Assembly (NCBI GenBank): GCA_900768075.1
Contig: CAAGBN010000067.1
Location: 1 to 45,121 of the forward strand
Source of the DNA: Clostridia bacterium
GTDB taxonomy: Bacteria > Bacillota > Clostridia > Oscillospirales > Acutalibacteraceae
DNA length: 45,121 nucleotides
Direction: 5' to 3'
Below are positions 1-6,603 of the stretch, piece after piece. Position 1 is the first letter of the stretch; every line of letters begins with the position of its first letter. The position numbers and the translations under genes were made by a program. The notes beneath the pieces were generated by a model. The model was not told the DNA's origin and searched no databases. It was given only the letters and a program-made list of their open reading frames with translations.

Positions 1-99
1 ACGCATATTGGTGATTTTTAACGTATTATTGTGATGTTAGTTCACTTTTTAAAGAAATACTGCCTTATGGGGTGTCGGCGTAACTGTCCCTTTGTTTCT

Positions 100-1032
100 T
101 TATAATATTTTTTCTTCTATTTCCTTGCAGAGGCCTTTATTTTTCTTTATCTCAAGACCCTCGGCAATTTCAGAGAGCTTCTTTTCAAGCTCTTTCATTT
201 TAAGGCTTTCGAGCATTTCACTGCGATACATAAAAACAAAGCCGTCGTCATCATTTGTTATTACCTGCCTTTGAAGCAGATATATACTGTTACCAGATTC
301 AATTACGGCAGCCTCGCCCTTTTTAAGAGCCGAAACCTCATCAAAGAAATTATCTCCGTAAAGAACATCCCCCTGCTTTACAAGTGCTGTTTCGGGATTC
401 TGAGTAACAATTATACCTATACTCTCATTATAAGTTTTGTTGGCATCATTTATTGTGATATTTCCGCTATTGATGCTTTTAGCCATAGACTCAAAGCGTT
501 TTTTCAGGCTTTTCTTTTCCTCGTCGCTCAGAGATACGCTTTCACCCATATCGCTGATTTTCATATAGGAGCCCTCTATAGCCTTGAAGCCCACATATAT
601 TTTATCAAGCTGTGATTTTATTTTTTTATCACTGACGGGAGTCTTGCCGGTTTCACCGTAATAATAATCAAGAAGCTCCTTTTTGTTGTACTCTGCCGTA
701 AGAGCTTCAGTGATATCCTGCTTTGAAACTCCGATGCTTTCATAGTATGACGAAAACAGACTCCACTTGCTGTCGGTTTCATCTGCTATAAGTCGCTTAT
801 AGTTAGCAGAAAGAGTTATACCCTCAGTCTTCATCAGATTTTCAGCGGCGGCTGACATCTTACAGATTTCAGCTGTCTTATCCGCATCCTTGGTCTCGGA
901 AAAATAATAAGAATACACCCCTGCTGAAATCAGCTTACCGTCAACATAAAGCGGTGAGCCCTCTCCCATACAGGTGCAAAAGCACGAAGCAATAATCAGA
1001 GTCAGCACTATAACAGATACTGCTTTTTTCAT
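100..1032 (-). CDS. PrsA/SurA-like lipoprotein (putative peptidyl-prolyl isomerase-type foldase)
   Basis: A 310-residue exported protein. Residues 1-16 form a charged-hydrophobic signal sequence ending in I-A-S-C, a plausible lipobox, so the mature protein is probably lipid-anchored outside the membrane (two more Cys follow closely). The body is helical and charged. The segment around residues 205-265 (NPETALVKQGD... LKKGEAAVIESGNSIYLLQ) resembles the end of a parvulin domain, where substrate-exposed PrsA/SurA proteins carry an LKKGEvs-type motif, but the classical parvulin core is weak. ATG is preceded by GAGGTGA at 7 bases. It runs opposite to the ribosomal operon that starts 270 bases away. 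Foldase role is inferred; it could be a chaperone without isomerase activity. Confidence 0.6.
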   Translation of the reverse strand: MKKAVSVIVLTLIIASCFCTCMGEGSPLYVDGKLISAGVYSYYFSETKDADKTAEICKMSAAAENLMKTEGITLSANYKRLIADETDSKWSLFSSYYESIGVSKQDITEALTAEYNKKELLDYYYGETGKTPVSDKKIKSQLDKIYVGFKAIEGSYMKISDMGESVSLSDEEKKSLKKRFESMAKSINSGNITINDANKTYNESIGIIVTQNPETALVKQGDVLYGDNFFDEVSALKKGEAAVIESGNSIYLLQRQVITNDDDGFVFMYRSEMLESLKMKELEKKLSEIAEGLEIKKNKGLCKEIEEKIL

Positions 1033-1179
1033 CGAAGCATCACCTCACAATCTATAATATTATGCTCTTCATTAGCCATAGTATATCACGATAAGGTGTG
1101 CTTTGCAACAAAAAATCACATCACAGCTGGCAGATAGTAGTAAAAGATATACAATATATAATAAAATTGCACTTTTCTC

Positions 1180-1208
1180 TTGACTTAAAAAGCATAAACT
1201 GATATAAT
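1180..1208 (+). promoter_or_regulatory. Promoter of the rpsF-ssb-rpsR operon
   Basis: TTGACT at 1180-1185 and TATAAT at 1203-1208 are separated by exactly 17 bases, a near-consensus housekeeping sigma promoter, about 90 bases before the rpsF start. Confidence 0.75.
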
Positions 1209-1299
1209 TCTTAACTGTGTCAGTATGCAAAGCATCAAAAGGCACTTTCCTTGCTCTATATAAACTATAGGGCCAGAGACCAAAAGGAGGTAAAAAGAC

Positions 1300-1590
1300 A
1301 TGAACAATTATGAGACTATGTTCGTATTTTCAGTCAAGAAGGGTGAAGAAAGCGTAAAGGCTCTCGAAGAGAAGTTCGTAGAACTCGTTTCAAAGAACGG
1401 TACTCTCGAAGCTAGCGTACCTTTCGGCGGTAACGACGGTGTTCGCACACTCGCTTACCCCATCGATGATGAGACAACAGGCGCTTATGTTCTTATGACT
1501 TATGCATCAGCTCCCGAGTTCCCTGCTGAACTTGAGCGTATCGCTAAGATCACAGACGGCGTACTCCGTGTTCTCACTATCAGAAAATAA
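1300..1590 (+). CDS. rpsF: 30S ribosomal protein S6
   Basis: A 96-residue protein of the usual S6 length starting MNNYETMFVF, the typical first beta strand of bacterial S6. The YETMFV start, the central alternation of strand and helix and the segment RTLAYPIDDETTGAYVLMTY match the family. S6 pairs with S18 on the platform of the small ribosomal subunit. The ATG follows a perfect AAAGGAGGT ribosome site. It is the first gene of the conserved rpsF-ssb-rpsR order, 12 bases before ssb. The C-terminal tail is short and ends in VLTIRK. A leader of about 90 bases precedes it; I did not recognise the S6:S18-binding motif there. Confidence 0.96.
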   Translation: MNNYETMFVFSVKKGEESVKALEEKFVELVSKNGTLEASVPFGGNDGVRTLAYPIDDETTGAYVLMTYASAPEFPAELERIAKITDGVLRVLTIRK

Positions 1591-1602
1591 GGAGGAGCTA
1601 TT

Positions 1603-2037
1603 ATGCTTAACTGCGTAACACTTATGGGTCGTCTCACAGCAGACCCCGAAGTACGTACCACCACAACAGGTAAATCTGTTTGCACATTCTCAATCGCTGT
1701 TGACCGTTCTTTCGCAAGAGCAGGCGAACAGAGACAGACAGACTTTATCAACATCGTCGCTTGGGAAAACACTGCAACCTTCATCAGCAGATATTTCGCT
1801 AAGGGTTCAATGATTGCTATTCAGGGTTCAATTCAGACCCGTCCCTATGAGGATAAGAACGGCAATAAGAGAACAGCTTTCGAAGTTATCGCAAGAGAAG
1901 TTAGCTTCTGTGGTTCAAAGGCTGACACAGGCTCAGTAGCTCCCGCAGCTGCAGCACCTGCTCAGGCTCCCGCTTATCAGACAGCAGTTCCCTCAGACTT
2001 CGAAGAAATCGAAGACGACGAAGATTTACCCTTTTAA
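1603..2037 (+). CDS. ssb: Single-stranded DNA-binding protein
   Basis: A 144-residue SSB that coats single-stranded DNA in replication, repair and recombination. Residues 1-105 form the OB fold, recognisable from LNCVTLMGRLTADPEVR at the start and FINIVAWENTATFISRYFAKGSMIAIQGSIQTR in the middle. A flexible Ala/Pro/Gln linker follows, then the acidic tip DDEDLPF, the C-terminal peptide that docks partner proteins. Start ATG is preceded by GGAGGAG. Location between rpsF and rpsR is the classic bacterial order, coupling SSB supply to ribosome synthesis. Confidence 0.97.
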   Translation: MLNCVTLMGRLTADPEVRTTTTGKSVCTFSIAVDRSFARAGEQRQTDFINIVAWENTATFISRYFAKGSMIAIQGSIQTRPYEDKNGNKRTAFEVIAREVSFCGSKADTGSVAPAAAAPAQAPAYQTAVPSDFEEIEDDEDLPF

Positions 2038-2065
2038 CTAAAAATATTAACAGGAGGCAATTCTC

Positions 2066-2308
2066 ATGGCATACGAAAAAGGCGCACGTCCTAACAGAAA
2101 GTCACGCAAGAAGGTTTGCGCATTCTGCGTAGATAAAGTTGAAGCAATCGACTACAAGGACGTTCAGAAGCTTCGCAAGTTCACATCAGACAGAGCTAAG
2201 ATTCTCCCCCGCCGTGTAACAGGCACATGTGCTCGTCATCAGCGTGAACTCACAACAGCTATCAAGAGAGCTCGTCAGGTAGCACTCATGGCTTACACAG
2301 CTGACTAA
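2066..2308 (+). CDS. rpsR: 30S ribosomal protein S18
   Basis: An 80-residue basic protein of normal S18 length. It carries KKVCAFCVDKVEAIDYKDV near the N-terminus, with a CxxC pair seen in zinc-type S18 forms, and LPRRVTGTCARHQRELTTAIKRARQVALMAY, the highly conserved S18 core. It sits with S6 on the small-subunit platform. The ribosome site ACAGGAGGC is about 10 bases before the ATG. It is the last gene of the operon, followed 17 bases later by an intrinsic terminator. Confidence 0.97.
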   Translation: MAYEKGARPNRKSRKKVCAFCVDKVEAIDYKDVQKLRKFTSDRAKILPRRVTGTCARHQRELTTAIKRARQVALMAYTAD

Positions 2309-2325
2309 TTAATCAGAAACAAATA

Positions 2326-2352
2326 AACCACTGCATATGCGGTGGTTTTTGT
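2326..2352 (+). terminator. Intrinsic terminator of the rpsF operon
   Basis: Stem AACCAC/GTGGTT extended by the self-complementary GCATATGC, followed by a T-rich run (TTTTTGTTTT), directly after rpsR. Confidence 0.85.
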
Positions 2353-2400
2353 TTTGCCTTTTTTTACGGTGCACGGGCAAGTCTCTGCAAGAGGAAGAAG

Positions 2401-2478
2401 GGCGGCTCCATCAAATCGCGATGCGATTTGCGGCTACGAAAGTAGCCGACCCGAACGCAGTTCGGGTATGGAGCCGCC
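2401..2478. repeat. Cloverleaf repeat, copy A
   Basis: A closing stem GGCGGCTCCA (2401-2410) / TGGAGCCGCC (2469-2478) encloses three back-to-back hairpins. Arm 1 is CAAATCGC-gat-GCGATTTG (2412-2430), arm 2 is CGGCTAC-gaaa-GTAGCCG (2431-2448) and arm 3 is ACCCGAAC-gca-GTTCGGGT (2449-2467). Only 2 bases are unpaired between stems. The same architecture recurs at 8432-8514 and 44930-45008 with different arm sequences. The loops are only 3-4 bases, so this is not a tRNA. Confidence 0.9.
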
Positions 2479-2719
2479 TCCCCACCGCAAAGTAAAAAGT
2501 TTCGTCAGCGATCAAACCTACCCCGTAATAACCAACCAAAACATAAAAATCAGCGGCTATCGACAGTCGGAATAAGAGAGGGTAAAGGGTAGATAACACG
2601 AAGTGACGAAGACGAGAACAGACTTAGTGAAAGAAGAAAGTAGCGGTCAATTAAGAAGAGAGTAGTTTTAAATAGAGATGCGCGGAAAAGAGCACCCGAG
2701 AAGTAGGGAACAGAAATCT

Positions 2720-2809
2720 AAAAATCACCGAGGGAGAGATTGCAAACAGAAAGACCTCTTTCCTCTTGTCACGCACTTGGGGATAGATGATAACTTGGCG
2801 GTGATTTTT
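2720..2809. other. Possible structured RNA or large hairpin
   Basis: AAAAATCACCG at 2720-2730 can pair with CGGTGATTTTT at 2799-2809 (11 base pairs) across 68 bases that contain smaller hairpins such as AAAG-acct-CTTT. A T run lies at the 3' end on the plus strand. No promoter was recognised, so transcription is unproven. Confidence 0.3.
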
Positions 2810-2833
2810 TGTTCTTTCGGACCTCCGGCACTC

Positions 2834-2891
2834 CAGTGCGTTTTTGCTTACTTTTGTCGCACAGGACAAAAGTAAGAGCCCTCGCGGCTCG
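2834..2891 (+). repeat. TAACATCGCG-type repeat, divergent copy
   Basis: Contains GTGCGTTTTTG followed by a perfect 12-base-pair hairpin CTTACTTTTGTC-gcacag-GACAAAAGTAAG (2847-2876) and then GCCCTCGCGGC. It aligns in order with the copies next to the M16, hydrolase and trxB stop codons, but the stem has changed on both arms (TTCC/GGAA there, GTC/GAC here). Confidence 0.65.
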
Positions 2892-2911
2892 AGCGGTGTA
2901 GAGAGTGCAAT

Positions 2912-2947
2912 CAGAAAATAAAAGAGACGCGAGTTTCACCCGCGTCC
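2912..2947 (-). terminator. Intrinsic terminator downstream of icd
   Basis: On the minus strand the stem GACGCG...CGCGTC (2946-2926) is followed by TCTCTTTTATTTT. It lies about 80 bases after the icd stop. Confidence 0.65.
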
Positions 2948-2970
2948 CAAAAATATTTTTCTTTTTTGTT

Positions 2971-3027
2971 GTGGTGGGACTCCGTCCCACACCCTGCAAA
3001 CTTTTGAAAAAGTTTGACAAAACTTTA
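2971..3027 (-). repeat. Stop-anchored palindromic repeat, copy after icd
   Basis: On the minus strand it reads TAAAGTTTTGTC at the icd stop codon, then the palindrome CAAACTTTTTC/AAAAGTTTG, CAGGG and a hairpin GTGGGAC-gga-GTCCCAC. The TAA of icd is the first triplet of the repeat. Other copies: 5178-5230, 35655-35822, 38604-38660. Confidence 0.85.
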
Positions 3028-4236
3028 GTTATTCATTGCCTTGTCAAGTTCAGCTCTGATAGCACCGATAAACTCTTCAGTTGTCAGTGCTGTAGCTTCA
3101 CAGCCTTCCCATAAACCTACAAGGTCCTTGGTCATCTTGCCGCTTTCGATAGTGTCGATACAAGCCTTTTCAAGCTTGTCTGCAAATGCCATAAGCTCGT
3201 TGTTGCCGTCAAGCTCACCACGTTTTCTGAGAGCACCTGTCCATGCAAAAATTGTTGCGATGGGGTTGGTTGATGTCTTCTCGCCCTCAAGATAGCGATA
3301 GTAGTGACGTGTAACTGTGCCGTGAGCTGCTTCATATTCATAGTTGCCATCGGGTGATACGAGCACACTTGTCATCATAGCAAGTGAGCCGAATGCAGTT
3401 GAAACCATATCACTCATAACGTCGCCGTCATAGTTCTTACAAGCCCAGATATAACCGCCCTTTGAACGGATAACTCTTGCTACAGCATCATCGATAAGGG
3501 TATAGAAATATTCGATACCGAGCTTTTCGAAATCTGCCTTGTAGTTCTTGTTGTAAATGTCTTCAAAGATAAGCTTGAAGGTCTGATCGTACTTCTTTGA
3601 GATTGTATCCTTGGTTGAGAACCAGAGATCCTGCTTTGTGCTGATAGCATACTGGAAGCAGGAATGTGCAAAGGACTCGATTGAGCTGTCCTTATTGTAC
3701 ATACCCTGGATTACGCCGCCACACTCGAAGTCGTAAATTGTAGCTCTTTCCTCTTCGCCGTCAACAGATGTGAACACAAGCTCAGCCTTACCAGGCTTTG
3801 TGGTACGGAATTCACTTGCCTTATATACATCACCGTAAGCGTGACGGGCAATAGTAATAGGAGCCTGCCAGGTTCTTACTGTAGGCTTGATACCGCTTAC
3901 AAGAATAGGTGTACGGAAAACAGTACCGTCAAGAATAGCACGGATAGTGCCGTTGGGGCTCTTCCACATTTCCTTGAGCTTGTATTCTTCCACACGCTGT
4001 GCATTGGGAGTGATAGTTGCACACTTAACACCAACACGGTACTTTTTGATAGCCTCACCTGCATCAATGCTTACCTGGTCATTGGTTTCATCTCTGTAGG
4101 GAAGTCCTAAATCATAATATTCAGTATTGAGCTCTACATAAGGTGAAAGAAGCTCGTCCTTAATCTGTTTCCAGATGATTCTGGTCATCTCGTCGCCGTC
4201 CATCTCGACGATTTTACCCATTTTGATTTTTTCCAT
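3025..4236 (-). CDS. icd: NADP-dependent isocitrate dehydrogenase (eukaryote-type subfamily)
   Basis: A 403-residue enzyme oxidising isocitrate to 2-oxoglutarate and CO2 in the cytoplasm with NADP. Length and sequence match the homodimeric IDH subfamily shared with eukaryotic cytosolic enzymes, not the E. coli form: KIVEMDGDEMTRIIWKQIKDELL at the start, GWKSPNGTIRAILDGTVFR-like substrate loop (KSPNGTIRAILDGTVFR), and YEAAHGTVTRHYYRYLEGEKTSTNPIA near residue 310. The ribosome site GGAGGA lies 7-8 bases upstream of ATG. Monocistronic by appearance, with its own terminator. It supplies 2-oxoglutarate for glutamate, consistent with proB-proA elsewhere in the window. Confidence 0.95.
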   Translation of the reverse strand: MEKIKMGKIVEMDGDEMTRIIWKQIKDELLSPYVELNTEYYDLGLPYRDETNDQVSIDAGEAIKKYRVGVKCATITPNAQRVEEYKLKEMWKSPNGTIRAILDGTVFRTPILVSGIKPTVRTWQAPITIARHAYGDVYKASEFRTTKPGKAELVFTSVDGEEERATIYDFECGGVIQGMYNKDSSIESFAHSCFQYAISTKQDLWFSTKDTISKKYDQTFKLIFEDIYNKNYKADFEKLGIEYFYTLIDDAVARVIRSKGGYIWACKNYDGDVMSDMVSTAFGSLAMMTSVLVSPDGNYEYEAAHGTVTRHYYRYLEGEKTSTNPIATIFAWTGALRKRGELDGNNELMAFADKLEKACIDTIESGKMTKDLVGLWEGCEATALTTEEFIGAIRAELDKAMNN

Positions 4237-4253
4237 TGTATTGTCCTCCGCAA

Positions 4254-4397
4254 TTTAATTATGAATGAAGAATTATGAATTATGAATTAAACCATATTTA
4301 ACACAAGGCAGATTATGAAAAATGATATTACAAAAGAGATTGTTGTTTCTTTGCTATAAAGCAAATCCTCAACCCAAATTCACAATTCATAATTTCC
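4254..4397. repeat. AT-rich inverted-repeat element, copy 1
   Basis: Tandem AATTATGAATT units at 4254-4290 and the opposite-strand form AATTCACAATTCATAATT at 4376-4395 flank about 85 bases of AT-rich sequence. The same arrangement recurs at 15524-15635, and a single arm occurs at 29747-29780. Fills the gap between icd and the GDPD gene. Confidence 0.65.
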
Positions 4398-4400
4398 CTA

Positions 4401-5069
4401 TTATTTACTTTTAATTATTTCTATAAGCTTCGCTGGCTGTCTTGTTGTGATATTGTCACAGCCTAACGGCAAAATCTTATGCATAGCAGTTTCTGTGTTA
4501 ACAGTCCACACCGACACCTCAAGACCTTCCTGGTGGAAAATCTCTACCATTCTTTTTGATACCGTCTTATAGCTTATGTTAAGACCTAATGCACCGTTTT
4601 TTCTGACATCGTCTGCCAGAGATTTTATGTACTTCTTATTGCTTCTCTTCAATAATTTTATCTTTTTATTCAGATAATATGAAATTTCAGGTGTATCTCT
4701 TTTTACAGTTTCAACATCCTTTTCTTCAATACCTGTATAAAAAATTCTGTCCTTTACTCCGCACTCCTCAGCTGTGTTTACAATAGCCTTGAGATTGTCA
4801 ACGGTTTTGCAGTCCACATTGACACGAAGGCCGTTGCACTGTGCTATAAGTTCAAAGGCATCCTTCAATTTAACGCTGTCATCTGCAGCATAATCGTGAG
4901 CAAGAACGGGCTCGCCCTCTGAATTGAAGTGAACATCAAACTCTACTATATCAGCACCGCTGTCATAGCCTTTTTTTATTGCCTCAAGAGAGTTGTCTTT
5001 TGTACCCTCACAGCCTGTATGAGCAGTGACGGTGAAGCCTCTCAGAGTGCTTTTTGCCGTATCTCCCAT
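4401..5069 (-). CDS. Glycerophosphodiester phosphodiesterase-family protein, variant active site
   Basis: A 222-residue TIM-barrel protein of the GDPD family, which hydrolyses glycerophosphodiesters to glycerol 3-phosphate and an alcohol. Recognisable elements are SGADIVEFDVHFNSEGEPVLAHDY (the E-x-D metal pair and the second His), RVNVDCK and VSVWTVNTETAM near the C-terminus. The usual first motif HRG...ENT is HTG...DNS here, so the Arg that normally contacts phosphate and one acidic ligand position are changed. No signal peptide, so cytoplasmic. It ends 163 bases after the DUF1292 gene and may be the tail of that cluster. Fold is secure; the substrate is not. Confidence 0.8.
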   Translation of the reverse strand: MGDTAKSTLRGFTVTAHTGCEGTKDNSLEAIKKGYDSGADIVEFDVHFNSEGEPVLAHDYAADDSVKLKDAFELIAQCNGLRVNVDCKTVDNLKAIVNTAEECGVKDRIFYTGIEEKDVETVKRDTPEISYYLNKKIKLLKRSNKKYIKSLADDVRKNGALGLNISYKTVSKRMVEIFHQEGLEVSVWTVNTETAMHKILPLGCDNITTRQPAKLIEIIKSK

Positions 5070-5177
5070 ATTATCATCTCCGTAAAATATCTACTATTTT
5101 ATCAAATAACCAACAATAGGTCAATAGTGTTTTAATCATTTATTGCGATAAAGTGATTTTTTGTTATTGTTTTCTTT

Positions 5178-5230
5178 GCAGAGCTTCGCCCCGCACCCCA
5201 CAAACTTTTGTAAAAGTTTGACAAAACTTT
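5178..5230 (-). repeat. Stop-anchored palindromic repeat, copy after the DUF1292 gene
   Basis: On the minus strand AAAGTTTTGTC starts 2 bases after the stop codon, followed by a 20-base perfect palindrome CAAACTTTT...AAAAGTTTG and the hairpin GGGGC-gaa-GCtC-type. Same orientation relative to its gene as the icd, rluD and ddl copies. Confidence 0.85.
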
Positions 5231-5232
5231 CC

Positions 5233-5520
5233 TTATTCAAAGTCGAACTCGTCTTCGTTTTTCACTCTGAATATTTCAAATACATTCTCAAGAGTTTCAT
5301 CGTCCTGCACTCTTACATAGATTTCTTTATCATTGACACCCATAATGCGGAAAATATCCACATATCCGTCTGCATCGAGAGGTGACACAATAACATACTC
5401 ACTGCCCTCATAAAGAACAATATCCAAAAATTCATATTCACCGTAAACTCCGTCTGTGTCTGTAAAGCGTACGGTAAAATCCAATTCCTCATCCTTAAGC
5501 TGATTTAAAAGCTCTGACAT
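5233..5520 (-). CDS. DUF1292 (YrzB-type) small acidic protein
   Basis: A 95-residue acidic protein matching DUF1292: FTDTDGVYGEYEFLDIVLYEGSEYVIVSPLD then a short IFRIMGVND strand and the end LENVFEIFRVKNEDEFD. The family is widespread in Firmicutes and its role is unknown. A GGAGGAG ribosome site lies 5 bases before ATG. It follows the SecB-like gene by 18 bases and is very likely cotranscribed with it. The repeat described at 5178-5230 follows its stop. Confidence 0.85.
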   Translation of the reverse strand: MSELLNQLKDEELDFTVRFTDTDGVYGEYEFLDIVLYEGSEYVIVSPLDADGYVDIFRIMGVNDKEIYVRVQDDETLENVFEIFRVKNEDEFDFE

Positions 5521-5538
5521 AATGCTCCTCCGTAATTT

Positions 5539-5928
5539 TTATTTACCCATTTCCATTCTGTAGATTTCCTGATTTTCAATATCGATATTCTTAAGGAAAA
5601 TAGGCGGTATGCCCGCATTGGCTGTAAGAGTTACCACAAAGGATTTAGCTATAGGGAACAGCTCTTTGAATGTTTCAACGTGGATAAACTCCTTTTCCAC
5701 ATCCTTAAGGATTTTAAAAGCACCGTTGAGAGTAAACTTAATACTGATCGTGTCAGGCTTTTCTTTATCGAACACCTCAACTGTCAGTGCTCCCTCACAA
5801 AACTGCTTCTGCGAATATTTCACATTATATGAAACCTTATTGCTGAAAGAAAGCTGTTCTTTGCCCTGTACTTTATTTATAAAGCTTACTTCGCTTATTT
5901 TATAAGCCTGCATTAATACGCTTGACAT
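5539..5928 (-). CDS. SecB-like chaperone
   Basis: A 129-residue protein. The C-terminal third, ETFKELFPIAKSFVVTLTANAGIPPIFLKNIDI, lines up with the SecB signature in which a LFPYAR segment is followed by a helix and then FPxLxLxPVNFDALF. The first 90 residues alternate as strands, as in SecB. SecB holds unfolded proteins for SecA or, in Gram-positives and Actinobacteria, can control stress toxin-antitoxin pairs. No SecA or toxin gene is adjacent; neighbours are a YdcF-like protein and DUF1292. The ribosome site TAAGGAG uses the stop codon of the upstream gene, so translation is probably coupled. Family membership is by motif only. Confidence 0.65.
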   Translation of the reverse strand: MSSVLMQAYKISEVSFINKVQGKEQLSFSNKVSYNVKYSQKQFCEGALTVEVFDKEKPDTISIKFTLNGAFKILKDVEKEFIHVETFKELFPIAKSFVVTLTANAGIPPIFLKNIDIENQEIYRMEMGK

Positions 5929-5939
5929 AATTTTTCTCC

Positions 5940-6500
5940 TTACTTCAAGAACTCTGCAAAACAGATGAACTCACGTGCATAGTTTTTAAGCAGTAATTTT
6001 TTAGGACTCGGTGCAGGTATTGTTGTAACCTGAAGACCGCATTTTTTCGCAAGAAGACTTGCTCTTAAAAGATGATGCTCACTTGAAAGGATAGCAACCT
6101 TAAGCTTTTCATCTGACATTTTATTTAAAATTTCTATGGCATTTCTGAAGTTTTCCTGAGTGGTGGTGGACTTATCTTCAAGGATGATTCTTTCGATTTC
6201 CACACCCTGTGCCACAAGGCTTTCACTTATAGCCTGAGCCTCGCTCTTATACTGGTCCTCGTGAACAATACCTCCACAGGCAATAGCAATAACTGCAGAG
6301 TTCTTTTTCAGATACTCTGCCGCCGCATCTATTCTCATCTGCAAGGTTTCTTCAGGCTCTTCGCCTCTGACTCTGCAGCCGAGTATCAGCAATACATCTG
6401 GAGCTTCTTTCGTGTTGCCTTTTGATGCTTTATATTCAAGCGCTGCAAAGGCAGATACGCCTAAAACCGCAAGTCCTGATACACACTTAATTATACTCAT
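5940..6500 (-). CDS. YdcF/SanA-like DUF218 membrane-anchored protein
   Basis: A 186-residue protein. Residues 1-22 form a weak hydrophobic anchor (IIKCVSGLAVLGVSAFAALEY). The DUF218 core follows: DVLLILGCRVRGEEPEETLQMRIDAAAEYL, then IACGGIVHEDQYKSEAQAISESLVAQGV and the motif LEDKSTTTQENFRNA, which in this family contributes conserved acidic and Thr/Glu residues. YdcF/SanA proteins are linked to envelope integrity, but their chemistry is unsettled. First gene of a tight three-gene cluster (gaps of 11 and 18 bases) with the SecB-like and DUF1292 genes. Ribosome site GAGGTG is present. Confidence 0.85.
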   Translation of the reverse strand: MSIIKCVSGLAVLGVSAFAALEYKASKGNTKEAPDVLLILGCRVRGEEPEETLQMRIDAAAEYLKKNSAVIAIACGGIVHEDQYKSEAQAISESLVAQGVEIERIILEDKSTTTQENFRNAIEILNKMSDEKLKVAILSSEHHLLRASLLAKKCGLQVTTIPAPSPKKLLLKNYAREFICFAEFLK

Positions 6501-6534
6501 ATACCATACACCTCAATATTTCAGGATATTATAT

Positions 6535-6564
6535 TTGATTATAACATAAAATAATTATTATAAA
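6535..6564 (+). promoter_or_regulatory. Probable glmS promoter
   Basis: TTGATT at 6535-6540 and TATAAA at 6559-6564 with an 18-base spacer, about 40 bases before the glmS start. The short leader has no room for a glmS ribozyme. Confidence 0.5.
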
Positions 6565-6603
6565 AAGACTTTTTTTATTATTTTTGAGTAAGGAGCTGTT
6601 TTT

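Larger units (their letters stand above)
2309..3024. other. Gene-free spacer between rpsR and icd, rich in palindromes
   Basis: No credible gene in about 700 bases; short open frames here run through palindromes and lack ribosome sites. The region holds the rpsR terminator, cloverleaf copy A, a segment ending AAATCAGCGGC near 2557 that also follows cloverleaf copy C, a long-range pairing at 2720-2809, a member of the TAACATCGCG-type repeat (2834-2891), the icd terminator and a stop-anchored repeat touching the icd stop codon. Confidence 0.75.

Noticed and set aside
1209..1299. S6:S18 autoregulatory leader before rpsF
   Set aside because: I looked for the bulged CCG motif and supporting stems. 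Only short weak pairings were found, so no RNA regulator is claimed.
2401..2478. tRNA gene or tRNA-like element
   Set aside because: The cloverleaf has 3-4-base loops, no anticodon loop, no variable arm and no acceptor end. Each copy also has different arm sequences.
2342..2575. Short open frame through cloverleaf copy A
   Set aside because: It encodes the palindrome itself and has no start signal. Composition is that of the repeat.
6501..6603. glmS ribozyme/riboswitch before glmS
   Set aside because: The gap is only about 100 bases, with the promoter inside it. No AGCGCC catalytic core is visible.
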